This document shows, piece by piece, positions 38,150-50,882 of a stretch of DNA of 64,000 nt. Source of the stretch: Heterocephalus glaber. Lineage: Eukaryota; Chordata; Mammalia; Rodentia; Bathyergidae. Position numbers and translations under genes: made by a program. Positions within the stretch are counted from its first letter, which is position 1. Every line of letters starts with the position of its first letter. The stretch spans positions 8,383,289 through 8,447,288 of the forward strand of contig NW_004624800.1 in NCBI RefSeq assembly GCF_000247695.1. Reading direction: 5' to 3'. A model generated the notes under the pieces. The model was not told the DNA's origin. It did not search any database and saw only the letters and a program-made list of their open reading frames with translations.

Positions 38150-39555
38150 TAGTTTAAGACAGAACATTGGTGTTGGATATAGAGTGATGTTCCAGCAAAA
38201 TAGGGAAAATTTGGAAGCACTTTGAAATTGGATAATGGGTAGAGGTTGGAAGAATCTTGAGATTCATGCTGGAAAAGTCTGCATTGCTGTGAATGAATCT
38301 TAAAGGGAAAATTTAAGGTGAGAATCTTGAAAGCCAAAAGGAGAGGTGTAAAGAGGGCTCCAGTCTTCTTACAGCATAGCTAGGAGGTGTAAAAAGAATG
38401 TGGGTAGAAATAGGAATAACCAAGGCCATTCTGAGGATGTCTCAAAAATGAACTTGTTATTGAAAATAAAGAAAGAGCAACTCTTTCTTACTCTTGTTTT
38501 AGTGTCAGAGATTTGGCTGACATACCTTTGTGTTCTACCATTTTATAGAGGGGAGAACTTGCAAGTGATAAGACTGAGTATATGGCTGAGGTAATTTCTA
38601 AGCAAAGCATTGAGGTGTCTTGGCTTCTCTTGAGTGGCTGTTGTCAAAGGCAAGAGAGAAACAGAATTTATAGACAAAATGATTAGAAATGAAGCAGAAT
38701 CTAAAACTTGGGAAAACTCATTTTATCCACTTTGGAAAAAACATGAAATTGCATTTGGGAGAGAACAAGGGTTAAGCAACTACTTATCAGATGAGTATGA
38801 ATTGATCATTGAAAAGACTCCAGAACCATATTGTCCAAGACAAGGGTAGAATCACAATGAAGGTGTTTCAAAGATCACAAATCATCTGTCCCTCCCATCG
38901 CAGGCTTGGAGGGCCAAGGCTGGGCCACAGAACAATTTCAAAGGGCCAGCTGTGGGCCTTTGTGGAACCTTGGCACACACTGCCCTGCTTTGCTCTGAGG
39001 CTCTGTGCCCTGTGCTTGGCTGCCACATTCTTCACCTGTAGCCTCACCGTGTGCTGATCCCCGTGAAGCTGTGAGGGTGAAGTGTCGCCACCAAGGTACC
39101 AAAGATTAGCGCAGAGCTCTGCAGAACTCAAGAAAAGAAGAGCTGTGAGGGTGTGGGTTCTGCAGAGAGCACTCTCTAGGCTAAGGTGTGGTGGTGCCAG
39201 GGGTGGGGCAGGGGAGCTGTCCCCAGGATTTCAGACTGGGAGTGCCACAAGTGAATGGTCCCTACCTAGAAGAGCTGCAGTCCTGTGACCCAGGCTCAAA
39301 GCCATCACAGAGGTAGGCCCACTACAGTGAGCTACTGAAGGGGCAGCACCCGCCCCCAGCAAATCTTTCTGAGCAGGGCACTGAAGATCCTGGCAATGAG
39401 CCTGGAGGACAGACTGACTGTGCAAAGAACAGCCTTTGGATATGGCAGCTCCTGAGAGCTTCCACTTTCATAGAAGGAATCTTCTTGCTGTGCTTTCACA
39501 TAGTGACACTGGTAGCTCTCTGGGGGCCTCTTTATAGAGTACCAATCCATCACAA
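38150..39555 (+). mobile_element. MaLR (THE1/MST-type) internal region, degraded
   Basis: The segment reads 'ccagcaaaatagggaaaatt', AATGGGTAGAGGTTGGAAGA, later 'gaggtgtcttggcttctctt', 'cccatcgcaggcttggaggg' and 'ctagaagagctgcagtcctg'. This order matches the non-coding internal sequence of THE1/MST elements. No retroviral protein frame is visible, as usual for MaLRs. It is AT-rich at first and GC-rich after 38880. No 3' LTR follows at 39560. I did not delimit it by alignment. Confidence 0.65.
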
Positions 39556-39998
39556 AGTCTCTGTCCTCCTGACCTATTCACTTCTAAATGCCCTGCTTTC
39601 TAATATTATCAACTGATGATGAAATTTCTCTTTTAATAATTTTTTTGTTAGTATATGTTTGCAACACACAATAAATACATTCATGAGATGGTATTGGTAC
39701 ATAACAGATATCATACCTTGATCCTTTTGATAATTAGATTTCTGCATATAATTTGGAAGGACACAAGTATTCAAACAAAAGCCTTCTGCCCTGTAACCCC
39801 ACCCCCAAAATTCATACACTTCAGACATGCAAAGTATGTTCATACCATCTCAGTAGCCCCAAAGTCTTAGTTTGTCCCAGCATTAACTTTGAATTTTAAA
39901 TGTGAAGTCTCAACTACATAGCAACTAAATAAGGTATAGGTGAGACTCACAGTATGATTCTTCCTGAGGCAAACAGCTCTACAACTATGAACTTGTGC

Positions 39999-40335
39999 TA
40001 TCTTAGTTACTTTCTTATTACTGGGACAAAATACCCAACACCCACAAGATAAAGGAGGAAGGGTTTATTTTTAGCTCACAGTTTGTAGAAGTTTCAGTCC
40101 ATTGGCTGGCTCCAAGGCAGGGCAGCATGGCAAAAGGATGTGGTAGAAGACAAACAGTCCATGGCAGGGTAGGCAAGAGGCAGCAAGCCTTCCTTATCTT
40201 TATTTCATTAAGCCTAAAAGTCTATTGGCTGGTGCCACCTGCACCCTGGATGAGCTTTCCCATTATCTACCCACAGCTATGCTAAACCAGTCAGTTGACT
40301 ACTTTAGTTATTACAGCCTTAATATGTATATAAAA
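39999..40335 (+). mobile_element. LTR-like rodent repeat, copy 1 (3' truncated)
   Basis: The text ATCTTAGTTACTTTCTTATT, then 'gggacaaaatacccaacacc', AGCTCACAGTTTGTAGAAGT and GGCTGGCTCCAAGGCAGGGC is shared with copies at 44023 and 56846. The last part present in the other two is missing or unrecognisable. Confidence 0.6.
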
Positions 40336-41245
40336 CTACCTCACTTTCTGGTACTTTGTTACTTATGCCTAACTGAATTAAAATGCTAAATAACAGATCC
40401 ATTCATGACTTCATTGAATAATCTTTCATGACTTGTGGATTCTGCATTTACGAGTTTGCCTAATTGCTGAAAAAGGTATTTGTGACCCCACGCTCACCAA
40501 CCACTGTGCAAAACCCAAATCACCAGACACCAGGGCTGTGTGTTCACAGCCAACATCCAAGAAGGCACCCTCTGGCTCCTTGGGACAACTCTCAGAGTGC
40601 CCTTCTTGTAGTCTGTTCTTGCCACATAGTTCATATTTTTGTGCCTTTTTAGGGGTATTTCACAGTTTAAAATGCATCCCCCCCAAGCATAAAGTGCAGT
40701 GCTTCTGCACATAGAACAGCTGTGCTTAGCTGTCAGATCAGCTGTCAGGCCTAAGATATAGTTTACATTGTATCCTTAAAGAACATAGCCAAAATCGTTT
40801 CCCATGAGTTCAACATTAGTGAAACCTCAGTGAATATCATTCAAGGTGTCTGTAAACAGAAATACACACAAATAAACATTATATACTGATTGATTGATTG
40901 CAATGCACTGAGCAGAAGCACACACAGAACTAGCCCTACATTTTTGGTAGAAGCATTTGGTCAGTGTTTGCTAATTCAGTGTCTGAGTACTTTGTAACTA
41001 TTATGGATAATGAGAAGTCATTGTATTTGCATTGCATTCTGGTATTTTAAAATGGGCAAGTAAAGAACCATCTCAAATAGTACATATATGTCAATGAAAA
41101 TCTACTAAAAATATTTAAAAGAACTTTGATAAAATTGCAAATCTCCTTGTAAATGTGTGCAATGCTACATTGGTATCATTTGACCAAAATAATACTTCTT
41201 TTGTTACTTGTATTTATTCTCACTGCATAGATATACATTTTAGTA

Positions 41246-41388
41246 CAGAAAGTCCCTGACTTAAGAACAAGCTCCATTCCAGGAGACTGGTTGTAAATTG
41301 GATTCATCCATAAGCTGACAAAATGATTCTTATTCAGTACACCTGTGAAAGTTCAGAACTTGAAAGTTCGTAAATTGGGGACTTACTA
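41246..41388. mobile_element. Tigger/mariner-type MITE
   Basis: The left end AGTCCCTGACTTAAGAAC is an imperfect inverted match to the right end GTTCGTAAATTGGGGACTT. TA dinucleotides flank it. 'Gtccc(c)gacttacgaac' is a well-known Tigger-related terminal sequence. Confidence 0.55.
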
Positions 41389-43191
41389 TAGGCCAACCTA
41401 CAACTAAGGAAAATAAAGCTGAATCTCTTATTCCTCACATCTTAGCTGCCATTAAACTCTCTCATGGAAGTAAACATAACTTACTCTTTACAAATTGTTC
41501 AGAACTTTATATATAGCAAATCTAACTTTAGTAATAAGAGACTATGCAAGATCCAATTCTTAGACACTCACACAGTTCACATTCTATCCTGTAACTTAAA
41601 TTTCCTAGGTAGGGTCCAAATTTTCTTTAAATCATTTGGTTATTGCCTACTTTTCTTGACTTTATAAGAAATATTCTACTTAAAATTTTCAAGATAAGAA
41701 TAGAAATTATATTGAGTTTACTAAAGTGAGAATATTAACCTGTATATTCTCTAAGCCCTAAATTATTTGACAGCAATATATGTACTTTATGACTATGTAT
41801 GTGACTTCTTATATTTTAAGAGTTTAAATATCCCTTTGTAGAATTTATATTTTGCATTTTACTCAAATATAAATCAAGGACTTCTCTTGAAGAGACTTGA
41901 TTTTCTTTTCAGTAAAATATTAAAAATATTAAAAATCTATTGATGTGCTTGCAGAATCCCACAGCTCTAAGAATGGGATAATTTTGAATTGAGAAAACAT
42001 AAGAACAGACAGATGTCACAAATCCACATTAATTTTAGAAAAGTTATTATTTTTTGAGGGCTATTAGGAAAAGAAGTGAATTTGAAAATAGGCACTTTTT
42101 TGATACAGTGTCTACTCTTCTTATTTTCAACATTCTGAATTTGACATTTTTCCCAGTTTAGGTCAGTCCTAACAATTTATGAACTTCTCAAGGCATGACA
42201 GATACAATGGTCTTACAAGTGCTATTTATAGTAGGGCAGAAAAGTCCTTCAAATGTCAATGGTCCAGTTTCTCTTAATGTAGACCCAGAAGCACAGCACA
42301 TGTCTTCATTCTGAGGGATAAATGCTTGCTGAGGAGGAAATGTATCAGAAAATGAAAGCCATGCCAGCTTTCTCATGACCCAGAAGAATGCGGCTGAACC
42401 AGAAGCATCAGACCCACCCTTTGGGGTAAAGGGCAACACAGCTTTGAGCCCAGAGGCAGGGAAGTGGTCCTGGCCAATAGGCCCTTGGGGAAATAATTTA
42501 CTCTCTGGGCCTGTAATATTCTCTTCAGTTCCAGAATTAAGCATCTTGTATTGTGAGTGATTTGCCCAAGATTACAAAGGATAAAAAAAAAAATTCCAAA
42601 ATTAAAAAAAAACACACCCTATTCATTTGTTTTTATTTTTGGATTTTATCTGAAATGGAAGAATTCAAAATTTCAGGGCATATTCACATTTGTTGATTAT
42701 TTTAGCACATTAATTAATTAATTTGTGGATTATTTTAATTGGACCTTCCCAAAGTCATTTTAAAAATACAAAATCTAGAGATACTGAAACACTTTTGTGA
42801 ATGACTACTTGGACAACAGCTAAAATCTATGTACTAAAGTTTCAAAATTTGAAAATTAGAGTAAAAATATTACATCCCAAACACCCTATATGATTGTTAT
42901 TTTTTAAAGAAAACAAATGTTTATTCTTAATTATGTTAAAGGTATTAGAAGTGGAATCTAACAAGATCATTTATAATGATGAATAGTATGCTAATATTAT
43001 TGGAGTCCCACTAATGTTTAAAAAGGTACACAATTAGTAAGATTGAACTCTTTTAATTCTAGAACATGGGAAAATTTATCTAAGTAAAGTAAACAAAATA
43101 CAGATGTCTGTAATTACCTGGTGTCAAGGAAAGTGAATGTGAGCGTCACCAAACATAAAATAAAATGCCTAATCCCATCCAACTGAAACAT

Positions 43192-43410
43192 AGTTGATTG
43201 TGGGGGCACGTCCTTGGAATCCCAACACTCTAAGAGGCCAAGTCAGGAGGGTCACAAGTACGAGTCCAATCTGGGCAACTTAGTGACTTAAGGAAATCAA
43301 TCAGTAAATCATCAATTTATCAATCATCAATCAATCAGTGGTTGGGAATGTAGCTCACTGTGAAGGCCCTGGATTCAATCCTCAGTACAATAACAATAGC
43401 AGAACTGACC
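43192..43410 (+). repeat. B1-dID SINE with expanded tetranucleotide linker
   Basis: The B1 half runs GTGGGGGCACGTCCTTGGAA ... CAACTTAGTGACTTAAGG. The ID half runs GTTGGGAATGTAGCTCACTG ... ATTCAATCCTCAGTAC. The linker has become an impure (ATCA)n tract, about 43295-43338. Confidence 0.8.
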
Positions 43411-43594
43411 TCAGTTCACAGCAGCTGGAGACTCCATGTAGAGATTTAGTTAAATATGCTATGCTTTTAATTCTGCTTTACTACTTGGTCTATGTGACCT
43501 AGAGGAAGTTACAAAACTGCACTAAATATGGTGTGCTTTGGAGAAGCTTGAAGATAGAATGAATTAATAACTGTGAAGTACTTACAGCTGCACC

Positions 43595-43700
43595 TGGGCT
43601 GGGGATGTAGCTCAGTGGTAGAGCACCTGCCTAGCCTGTGCAATCCCTGGGTTCCATACCAAGTACTATGAAAAAATCAAACAAATAAACAACAAACACC
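43595..43700 (+). repeat. ID-type SINE, older subtype, sense
   Basis: GGGCTGGGGATGTAGCTCAG, GGTAGAGCACCTGCCTAG and GGGTTCCATACC show the tRNA-Ala-like A and B boxes. An A-rich tail (AAAAAATCAAACAAATAAAC) follows. GGTAGAGC and lack of GGTACC set it apart from the GGTACC-type copies. Confidence 0.85.
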
Positions 43701-44022
43701 AGTATCAAGTGTAGTACTGGCTCAGGCCTGGGAGGAAAAGGGCTCATGTTTTATCATAGCATTCATGGATTAGAACATACCGAGGTGCCATGCTTGATGA
43801 CTATGTGACTCTTCATGCTTACTGAAAGATATTTTTGCTGATTTCCCTGTTGCAGCTCATTTTCTTCCAAGCAAGGAAGACAACAAAACATAGAGAAGCA
43901 AAATGAAAGGGAAAAGGCATGTGACTTGGTGTCTGTTGTAAGGATTCACTGCCCTGACTAATGTCTTAGGGTGTCCTGTGCTGTAGAAGCCTCTGTGTCT
44001 TAGTTATTTTTCTTGCAACATC

Positions 44023-44493
44023 TGTCTTAGTTACTTTTCTTGTTGCTGAGACAAAATACCTGACACTTAAAGGAGGAAAGGTTTACTGTAGCTCACAGTT
44101 TGTAGAGGTTTCAGTTCATAATTGGCTGGCTCCAAGGCAGGGTAGCATTGTGGAGGGGCATTGCACAGGAGATGCAGGCAGAAGACAGCGAGGCAGCAAT
44201 ATGTGACGTAGTGAAGCAGCAAGTGATGATAGTAGCCCCCTTTCTGTCCTTCACATTCTATCCAGGCTACCTACCCTTAGGGCAGGTAGCACTCACACCA
44301 AAGTGGGCCTTTCCATCATCCACACCCAGAGCTATGCCAAACCAATTAGTGGATTAATTTAGTAATCACACACCCTTGATCTCAGCATCAAACACTTAAT
44401 CCCAGCATCACACACTGTACCTCCAGCCACCTCTGAAAGCCCTGCCCGTGACCACATGAGGCTTTGGGGGACTTATAGACATAAGCCATAACA
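44023..44493 (+). mobile_element. LTR-like rodent repeat, copy 2 (most complete)
   Basis: It begins TGTCTTAGTTACTTTTCTTG and ends ATAAGCCATAACACA, giving TGT...ACA ends over 471 bp. It shares 'gctgagacaaaatacctgac', TAGCTCACAGTTTGTAGAGG and GGCTCCAAGGCAGGGTAGCA with 39999 and 56846. LTR status is inferred from the ends and length. The 28 bp just before it repeat its first bases. Confidence 0.6.
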
Positions 44494-45493
44494 CACTGAC
44501 AGAGCCCTCTCACTGCGCTCTGAAAAATCTGTGGTGCAGGAAGAAGTTGGCAATGTGTACAAACATCTAAGAAAAATTCAAAGGGAGACTTGAATTTAAG
44601 CCTTGTATCTGTGATTCTAATTATACTAGCATAGTATAAGCCTTTGCTTCTTTATAGTTTATAAAGTTGCTATCCAGAAAACAATATTTATTGAGTATAG
44701 GAATTCACTAGCCTAATATCTGCTTGAATGAATGTATTCAATGAAACCCATTTTTATATCCTTAATTATCAAATCTAGTTAAGTTCAACCCAATGCCCAG
44801 ATTTATAACAAAAGTATTTCCAATGTTTGTATTTTACAACTAGATTTGATGAGATTCTGAAGAGTTCAAAATGAAAATGTTTCAATTACTAAATCACGAT
44901 GCTGCAGTTGGAAATATGTTAGCTAAATCAAGTTAAAATGAAGGAAAAAGTATAAAGTTTCATGCATGGGTAAAAAAACAAAACAGACAAAAAAGGTTTT
45001 CCCAATGGCATTGTAAAGATGGGAACGGGTGCCATTTTTAAGGTTTCAGACATAGTAGGAGAAGCTTGTGCGGAGCATTTGCAGACTTAAACAGTGAAGG
45101 GCCAAGCCTGGGAGTCTGGAGCCATCAAACTGGGACAAGCAGGACTCCAATCCCTTTAAATAACAGCACAGGGAGCTCCTGGGGATATGAGATGTGGGAC
45201 CCAAGAACAAAAAGAGAAGTTGAAATGGCACTGTAACATCTGTGAAAGAGAGGGATTTGTCTCCCTGTGACAAGAGCTGGGGTCCTGTGGTTCTCACTTG
45301 AATCTAGGGGTGGAAGGGGCAAACTCCTTTAGCCACACATACAATGCATCTTGGATGGGCAGCCTTGTCCTGACCACATGCTGGGCGAACCTGGGGGCTG
45401 CTGAGAGCAGACACAGCCTCTCAAAACCTAATCGCCAATCCTTGAGTTACTCACTCTTATAACAGTATAGAAAACTTTAGAACCTACTTTTTT

Positions 45494-45575
45494 TTTTTTT
45501 TGGTACCGGGGATTGGACTCCTGTCCTTGCGCTTGCGCAGTAGGCGGTGAAACCACTGAGCTAAATCACCTGCCC
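45494..45575 (-). repeat. ID-type SINE, antisense
   Basis: The element reads GGTACCGGGGATTGGACTCC, CTTGCGCTTGCGCAGTAGG and ends CCACTGAGCTAAATCACCTG. The flanks AGAACCTACTTTTT at 45479 and 45576 form a target duplication that merges with the T tail. Confidence 0.9.
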
Positions 45576-46742
45576 AGAACCTACTTTTTTATGAGTGACT
45601 ACTCTGAATATTTTGTCACTTTGATAGCTTTGTAAATAATGCTTTGTTAAGATTTAGAAACATTTGAAAATGTAGGGTTAACAAAGCTTTGCAGAGCTTA
45701 GAGATACCTATTTCTTATTGTTTCCTGTTTCTTGTTTTCCAATGGCAAAACTTCTGGTTTTGAGAATTACCCTAGAGAAATCTTAATATCCTTCTTAGAA
45801 ATTTCCCTTTTCAATTTTAGAGGATCACTGTTCTATGAGCTCATTTGATTTACTTTTTGTGACCCAAAAGAAAATTTTCCAAAATCTGAAGCAACAGTAG
45901 AACGATATGGTAAATCTTCTCTTCTTAAAATCTAGAAAGGATTTAGAATGGGATTGTGAAAATGCAGATTACAGTCCTGGGGTCAGGGAAATTCATGAAT
46001 GCACACAACTTTTGTGCACAGTCCAAATCTTGCTCTAAAATGTACTGCACTGTAGTGAAAGGACATCTGAGTACTTTTGATACCTTTTCTTACTAAATAA
46101 AACATAAATGGCCACTGTTAAGATCTACATTTGGTGTTGAAATTGTTCAATCAGAAATGAAAATAAAATGCTGTTTCTGTGGTATCACTTTTGTGGAAAA
46201 TTCCATTAAGATAAAGTAGAAAATATCATTAAACCAGAAACCACCATTGGCAGGACAAATAAGCTATGCAAGTGAAATACAGCTAGTTACGTATAAAGGT
46301 AGCATATATAAATCCAACCCCCCATTACACTAACACATACACATGTTGGTGCATAATAGATTGCTCTTATACCACTTCAATACATCTATGGTAGGGCTCA
46401 TCATTGTTTAAAAAGAAGGAAAAGAAAAAAGAAATAAACGCTTTTTTCTCTGGTGTCCACCCACCTCACTCACTGTTCCTGTGCCATTCAACATTCACTC
46501 AGCCAATAGACATGCTGAGAAGAATTCCACAGAAGAATTCACATTAAGACATAAATACCTAATGATGCCCCAGAATTTGAGGACATAAAGAGGGACAGTA
46601 ATTTACTGAAGAAAGAAATGCCAGAGAGGGATACTGAAGCCCCAGGACACAGTTTGTGAAAGGAGAGCTTGACTGCAAGAAGAGGCCTTGAGTCTCTGAA
46701 GTTCACCACTATTTGGTGCCTGAATGAGCTGGCAGTGCGCGT

Positions 46743-46743
<1 letters not shown>

Positions 46744-46784
<41 letters not shown>
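46744..46784. repeat. (CA)n microsatellite, about 20 units
   Basis: An uninterrupted CA run, preceded by GTGCGCGTG. Confidence 0.97.
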
Positions 46785-46786
<2 letters not shown>

Positions 46787-49249
46787 AGCTGCAGGCAGCA
46801 TTACTCTGCCCTGAGCCCATTCACCACACCACAGCATCTCTTCCAAATACAACTGAAGCAAGGATAAAGTTTTTCACCACATTAGAGGACAGCAGAGGCA
46901 GAGCTTAACTTCCTCATCTTTTTTTTTTTTTTTTTGATGCCCTGTACTACATTTTTCAAAGGTTTTGCTTCACTTTCCTTTTATCCTACTAGAGATGAAA
47001 CTAGTCATTTTCCAGACAAATGCTATTTGATCGAGTTAGAGAAAGTACTGTTTTGTAAGAGGGAGGGAGTTTTAGATGGATCCCTTTCTGTGGATAGATC
47101 AAAAAGCACACAGACAAACATTAAATTGCTTTGTCATTTTTTATCAGTTTCACTCATTTGCTTCTCTGAATCAATCCATTTTGTTCTTGGTGCCTTACTC
47201 TTGTTTGTTTTCTTTACATTCATACTGATTCTTCAAATCTCTCCTCTTTTAAAAGTCATCAAGATCAAAGATAGCTATTTCTTTCTTTTTTAAATGTGAT
47301 GCACTATTTTCATGATATTCTCATTAAAATACCTCTGTAATAATATGCCTGTGAAAGTTTCTTATAATAGAAGCCATTGATTAGTATTAAAGCTGAAAAT
47401 ACTTTAATGAATTTTTCTCAGAACTTCCAGTAGGAAAGTGCTGCAGTGACATGCCTCAGTGGGTTTTTCTACCATTTCAAATTATGATATAATGAGGCCC
47501 CGGGGTTTAAAGACAAATTTATTTGGGCAACATGACTCCTTGTTGGACTTACCGAGTTTCTGTGTGTGTGTCTTAGCTATATAATTTCTACAGAAACAGA
47601 GGTCATTGGGGTTGTAGATGCAAGTAAATTGCTCGCTGCTATTAATCATTTATATCTCCTGCTCCCTGGATCAGAAGATGACTTATAAAAGAGTTTCTGA
47701 ATGATATAATGGGAAGAAACATAATGAAATTATAAGGCATAAAGAGAACTTAAAAATACACAATGATGAGTTGTAAAAGTTTGGACAGATGACATAAGGT
47801 AAAATGGTTACATTTATACATTCTATATATTCTAGCTCACCAAATAATAAATGTATGGCTAAAGAAAAGATCTCACCCATAGTATTGTTTTCCAGTCCAG
47901 ACAAGTGGTATGCAGGGGAAGATAATAATACTAAGAGATGGGTAATGGAAGTCTTTAAAGGTGTTATTATTTTAAGAGAAATTTAGTTAAGCAGTATTTT
48001 TCTCAAGGCACTCCCTCAGAATCATGTAATTTGTTAACAAAAAACAAAACAAAAATGCTTCCCAAACATGAGAAATAAACTTGATTTTATAAGTACTCAA
48101 ATTTATAATGCATAGCATTATAACATAGCAAAGGCCTTCATTAGTGCATAGCACAGGATTTCCTTATAATGAGACTGAAATCACATAAAGATATATCCAT
48201 GATTCTGTAAAGTCATATAGTAAACATAGGATTTTCATGAAAAATAAATGCCATCTTTTTAGATACTAAAGGAGTTTTAACCTCATTTGCTGACTATAGA
48301 AAATCCGATTAAACACAAATAATTTTTTATTATTTCATGTATGGATTAATTAACTTATTGATAATTTATTTACTTAAACTACATTTATTAAGTTCCCTCA
48401 GTATGTTAGGCTAAATACTAGAGGGAAGAGAGTAAAATATATAATCCAGACATAAACTACAAAAAGGGACCTATGTAATTCTAAAACAATTGATATGCTT
48501 ACCTTAAATAACTATTCCTTTGTTTCCACACGGGGAGATTACCTTGAAACACACTTTCCCTTATACCTAAATGTATCCAGGTACAATGATGGAACATCTT
48601 TTAGAATATGCACAAATCAAAAACATCAAATTTATACCACACAGGAAGAGAATAGAGAGAGATCTGGTTACATCAGTTAGCTTCTGATTGGGGACTTATT
48701 TGACCACTCACTGGGTAAAGCTTATGTCTTTCTTATATATTTTTAGGTTAAAGGGTTTTAAGTAGGTAAATAAAAAGAAAATTTAAACCTATGCAAAAAT
48801 GGACTGAGTTTTAAATTCTAATACTAACTTTGAGGATTTTCATAAGAAATGTTACTCTTCTGAGCTCAATTTTGAAAAATATATAACATAATATTGCACT
48901 GATGATGCATAAATTTGATCCTTAGGAGTTATAGGTACTGTGAAAAGACAAACACTAAGTGAATCTCAAAAAATAGACCTGTATAATTGTGATGGATGTG
49001 GGTTATTTTATCATTAATGTCTCATAGACTATATTCCATTTTTTTGTTTGTGAAATATTTTCTATTAAGTAATCCAAAGAGACAGGGTATGTGTTATAAA
49101 AGACTAAGGCTGGACTCTTCGGGACTCAAGACTGTCACTGGAGCTGTCTCCAGGTGCATGTTCCATGCTTAGGAGCACAGATAAGCTATGTGGTCCCTGG
49201 TATGGTGGCATGTGGCCTGTCCCAAATATTAACATGTAGGTTTGTGGCT

Positions 49250-49380
49250 GCACTCTATCAGCTTCCTAGCTGTTTGATCTCAAGAATGATCCTCAAACTC
49301 CTTGTGGTCTCAGCTCCCTCACCTCTTAACTATGGATAATGATACCTCATAACATAGTTCATAAGAATTAAATGAATCAA
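49250..49380 (+). repeat. MIR-type SINE (ancient)
   Basis: 'cttcctagctgtttgatctc', 'tcagctccctcacctcttaa', CTATGGATAATGATACCTCA and 'agaattaaatgaatc' follow the MIR core and 3' part (tagctgtgtgacc..., cagtttcctcatctg..., gataataatacctacctca..., gattaaatga). Confidence 0.75.
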
Positions 49381-50344
49381 ACCAATCAAAGTCTTAGAAT
49401 AATTATTAGAAAATATTACATTCTGGTTATATCATCTTAGTGAGAACAGCATAGAGTATGCATCAAACTATCTGAGTCAAGTAAGGAAGAAAATAGAAAT
49501 ATGATTTATACTAGTTAGTCGAGCAATTTTTTTAATTAAGGAAAAAATTTGTGCATGTGGGAGGGGACAGGGGAGTCATATAATAAGGTTGTGTGCATTA
49601 AACCATCCCAGCTCAGGGACCTACAGCTTCTGTCTGGATTGCAGCCAAAAGAAAACCTGCAGACATCAATCCAGATCTGTGCAGAAGGAAAGAACACCAA
49701 GGTGATAGAGCTTCAAAAAGCATGTGCTTTTAACAGCTTCAGAATTCCCTGTCTAATCAGTAACAGCTTACCAAGCATGAGATGGGAGAAAAACAATCAT
49801 TGGGGCTCCAGATGGAAATGTTTAATGCATATGCAGTTCACAGGATGAATATAAATTGCAGACATGGTGGTTTTTGGTTAATCTGATGAATAAAAAATAT
49901 TGAATTTGTTCAACTTTAATTAATGAGCAACTGAGTATTTGATACAAAAACATGCTTAACTCTTGTAAAGAAAGTCAAACTGCCACTGATTTGGGAGATA
50001 AAACTGGCATTGTCTGTGTTATTTTCCTCATTTATGTAATTCTTTTAGAGTAGATTTTGTAGCAGAGGTGAAATCTTACATGCACCACAATAGTTCTACA
50101 CTGATGAAAAGTATGCAACAATTTACTTAATTACGTAGCATACACTGGAGAAGAATACGTGTCATCTAAAATGCGTAGCACTCTTTGAACAACGGAAGAA
50201 AGGTAGACCAGATGTCATTGGCAAGAGAAACAAATCTGAGAATATAGGAGACAATAAGGGGTGAATAAAATGATATATTCCAGCCTATATCTGTACTTTT
50301 ACCTATAATCTGTGCATCTTTTTCCATAATTGCATTGCACAAAA

Positions 50345-50590
50345 TTTCCACTTATATTGCATGAGTTATGTGTGCCAGGATCTTTACAAATATTAACTTA
50401 TTTAATCTTGCAACAACTCTAGAATATAGGTAATATTGTTATGGTTTTTTTATAGGTGAGAGGACTGAGGCACAGAGTAGCTAAGAAACTTGCTCAAGGA
50501 AACTAGAAAATGACAGGGCTTTGAAACTGGGATTTGAAACTAGTCTGGTTTCTGGGTACTTTTGCATCCAACCATAACTCTGGGCAGCCT
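50345..50590 (-). repeat. MIR-type SINE, antisense
   Basis: The plus strand reads 'aacttatttaatcttgcaac', GTGAGAGGACTGAGGCACAG, AGTAGCTAAGAAACTTGCTC and 'actgggatttgaaactagtc', the complement of the standard MIR order. One of the best preserved MIR copies in the window. Confidence 0.85.
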
Positions 50591-50866
50591 AAAAATAGCT
50601 GTGCCCAAAATAGAAGCTTAGACATATATGCCTTTAGTAATGTCCACTGAGATGAGTGGCAAAGGATGGGAGAAAAAGTTAGAAATATTCTGCAATGAGA
50701 ATATGGGTGATGTCAAAGAATAATATATAATATTTAGGGTGTTTATATTTTCCACTTTGATGGAAGTTCTGGCTTTAATACTGAAAATAATGAAAGAATT
50801 GTAATTTTGAAAACAAGATGAAGTAAAAAAACAACATGGTCAAGATCAAAGTAGCTGTTTCCATTG

Positions 50867-50882
50867 GAAAATAATAAGTTTA
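50867..50882 (+). repeat. Left target-site duplication of the KHDRBS3 retrocopy
   Basis: GAAAATAATAAGTTTA here and GAAAGTAATAAGTTTA at 52469-52484 match at 15 of 16 bases and bracket the retrocopy exactly. Confidence 0.8.

Noticed and set aside
38634..39131. Short frames in the 38.6-39.1 kb region, considered as gag-like remnants
   Set aside because: The nucleotide text matches the non-coding internal region of THE1/MST-type MaLRs, which carries no retroviral proteins.
43600..43675. tRNA-like segment with A and B boxes, considered as a tRNA-Ala gene
   Set aside because: It is an ID SINE with an A-rich tail, several box changes and no T run terminator right after a tRNA 3' end. The same reasoning applies to 63144-63216.
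46934..47293. Plus-strand frame of 119 codons with hydrophobic C-terminus
   Set aside because: T-rich intronic DNA readily yields Phe/Leu/Ile-rich frames; nothing supports coding.
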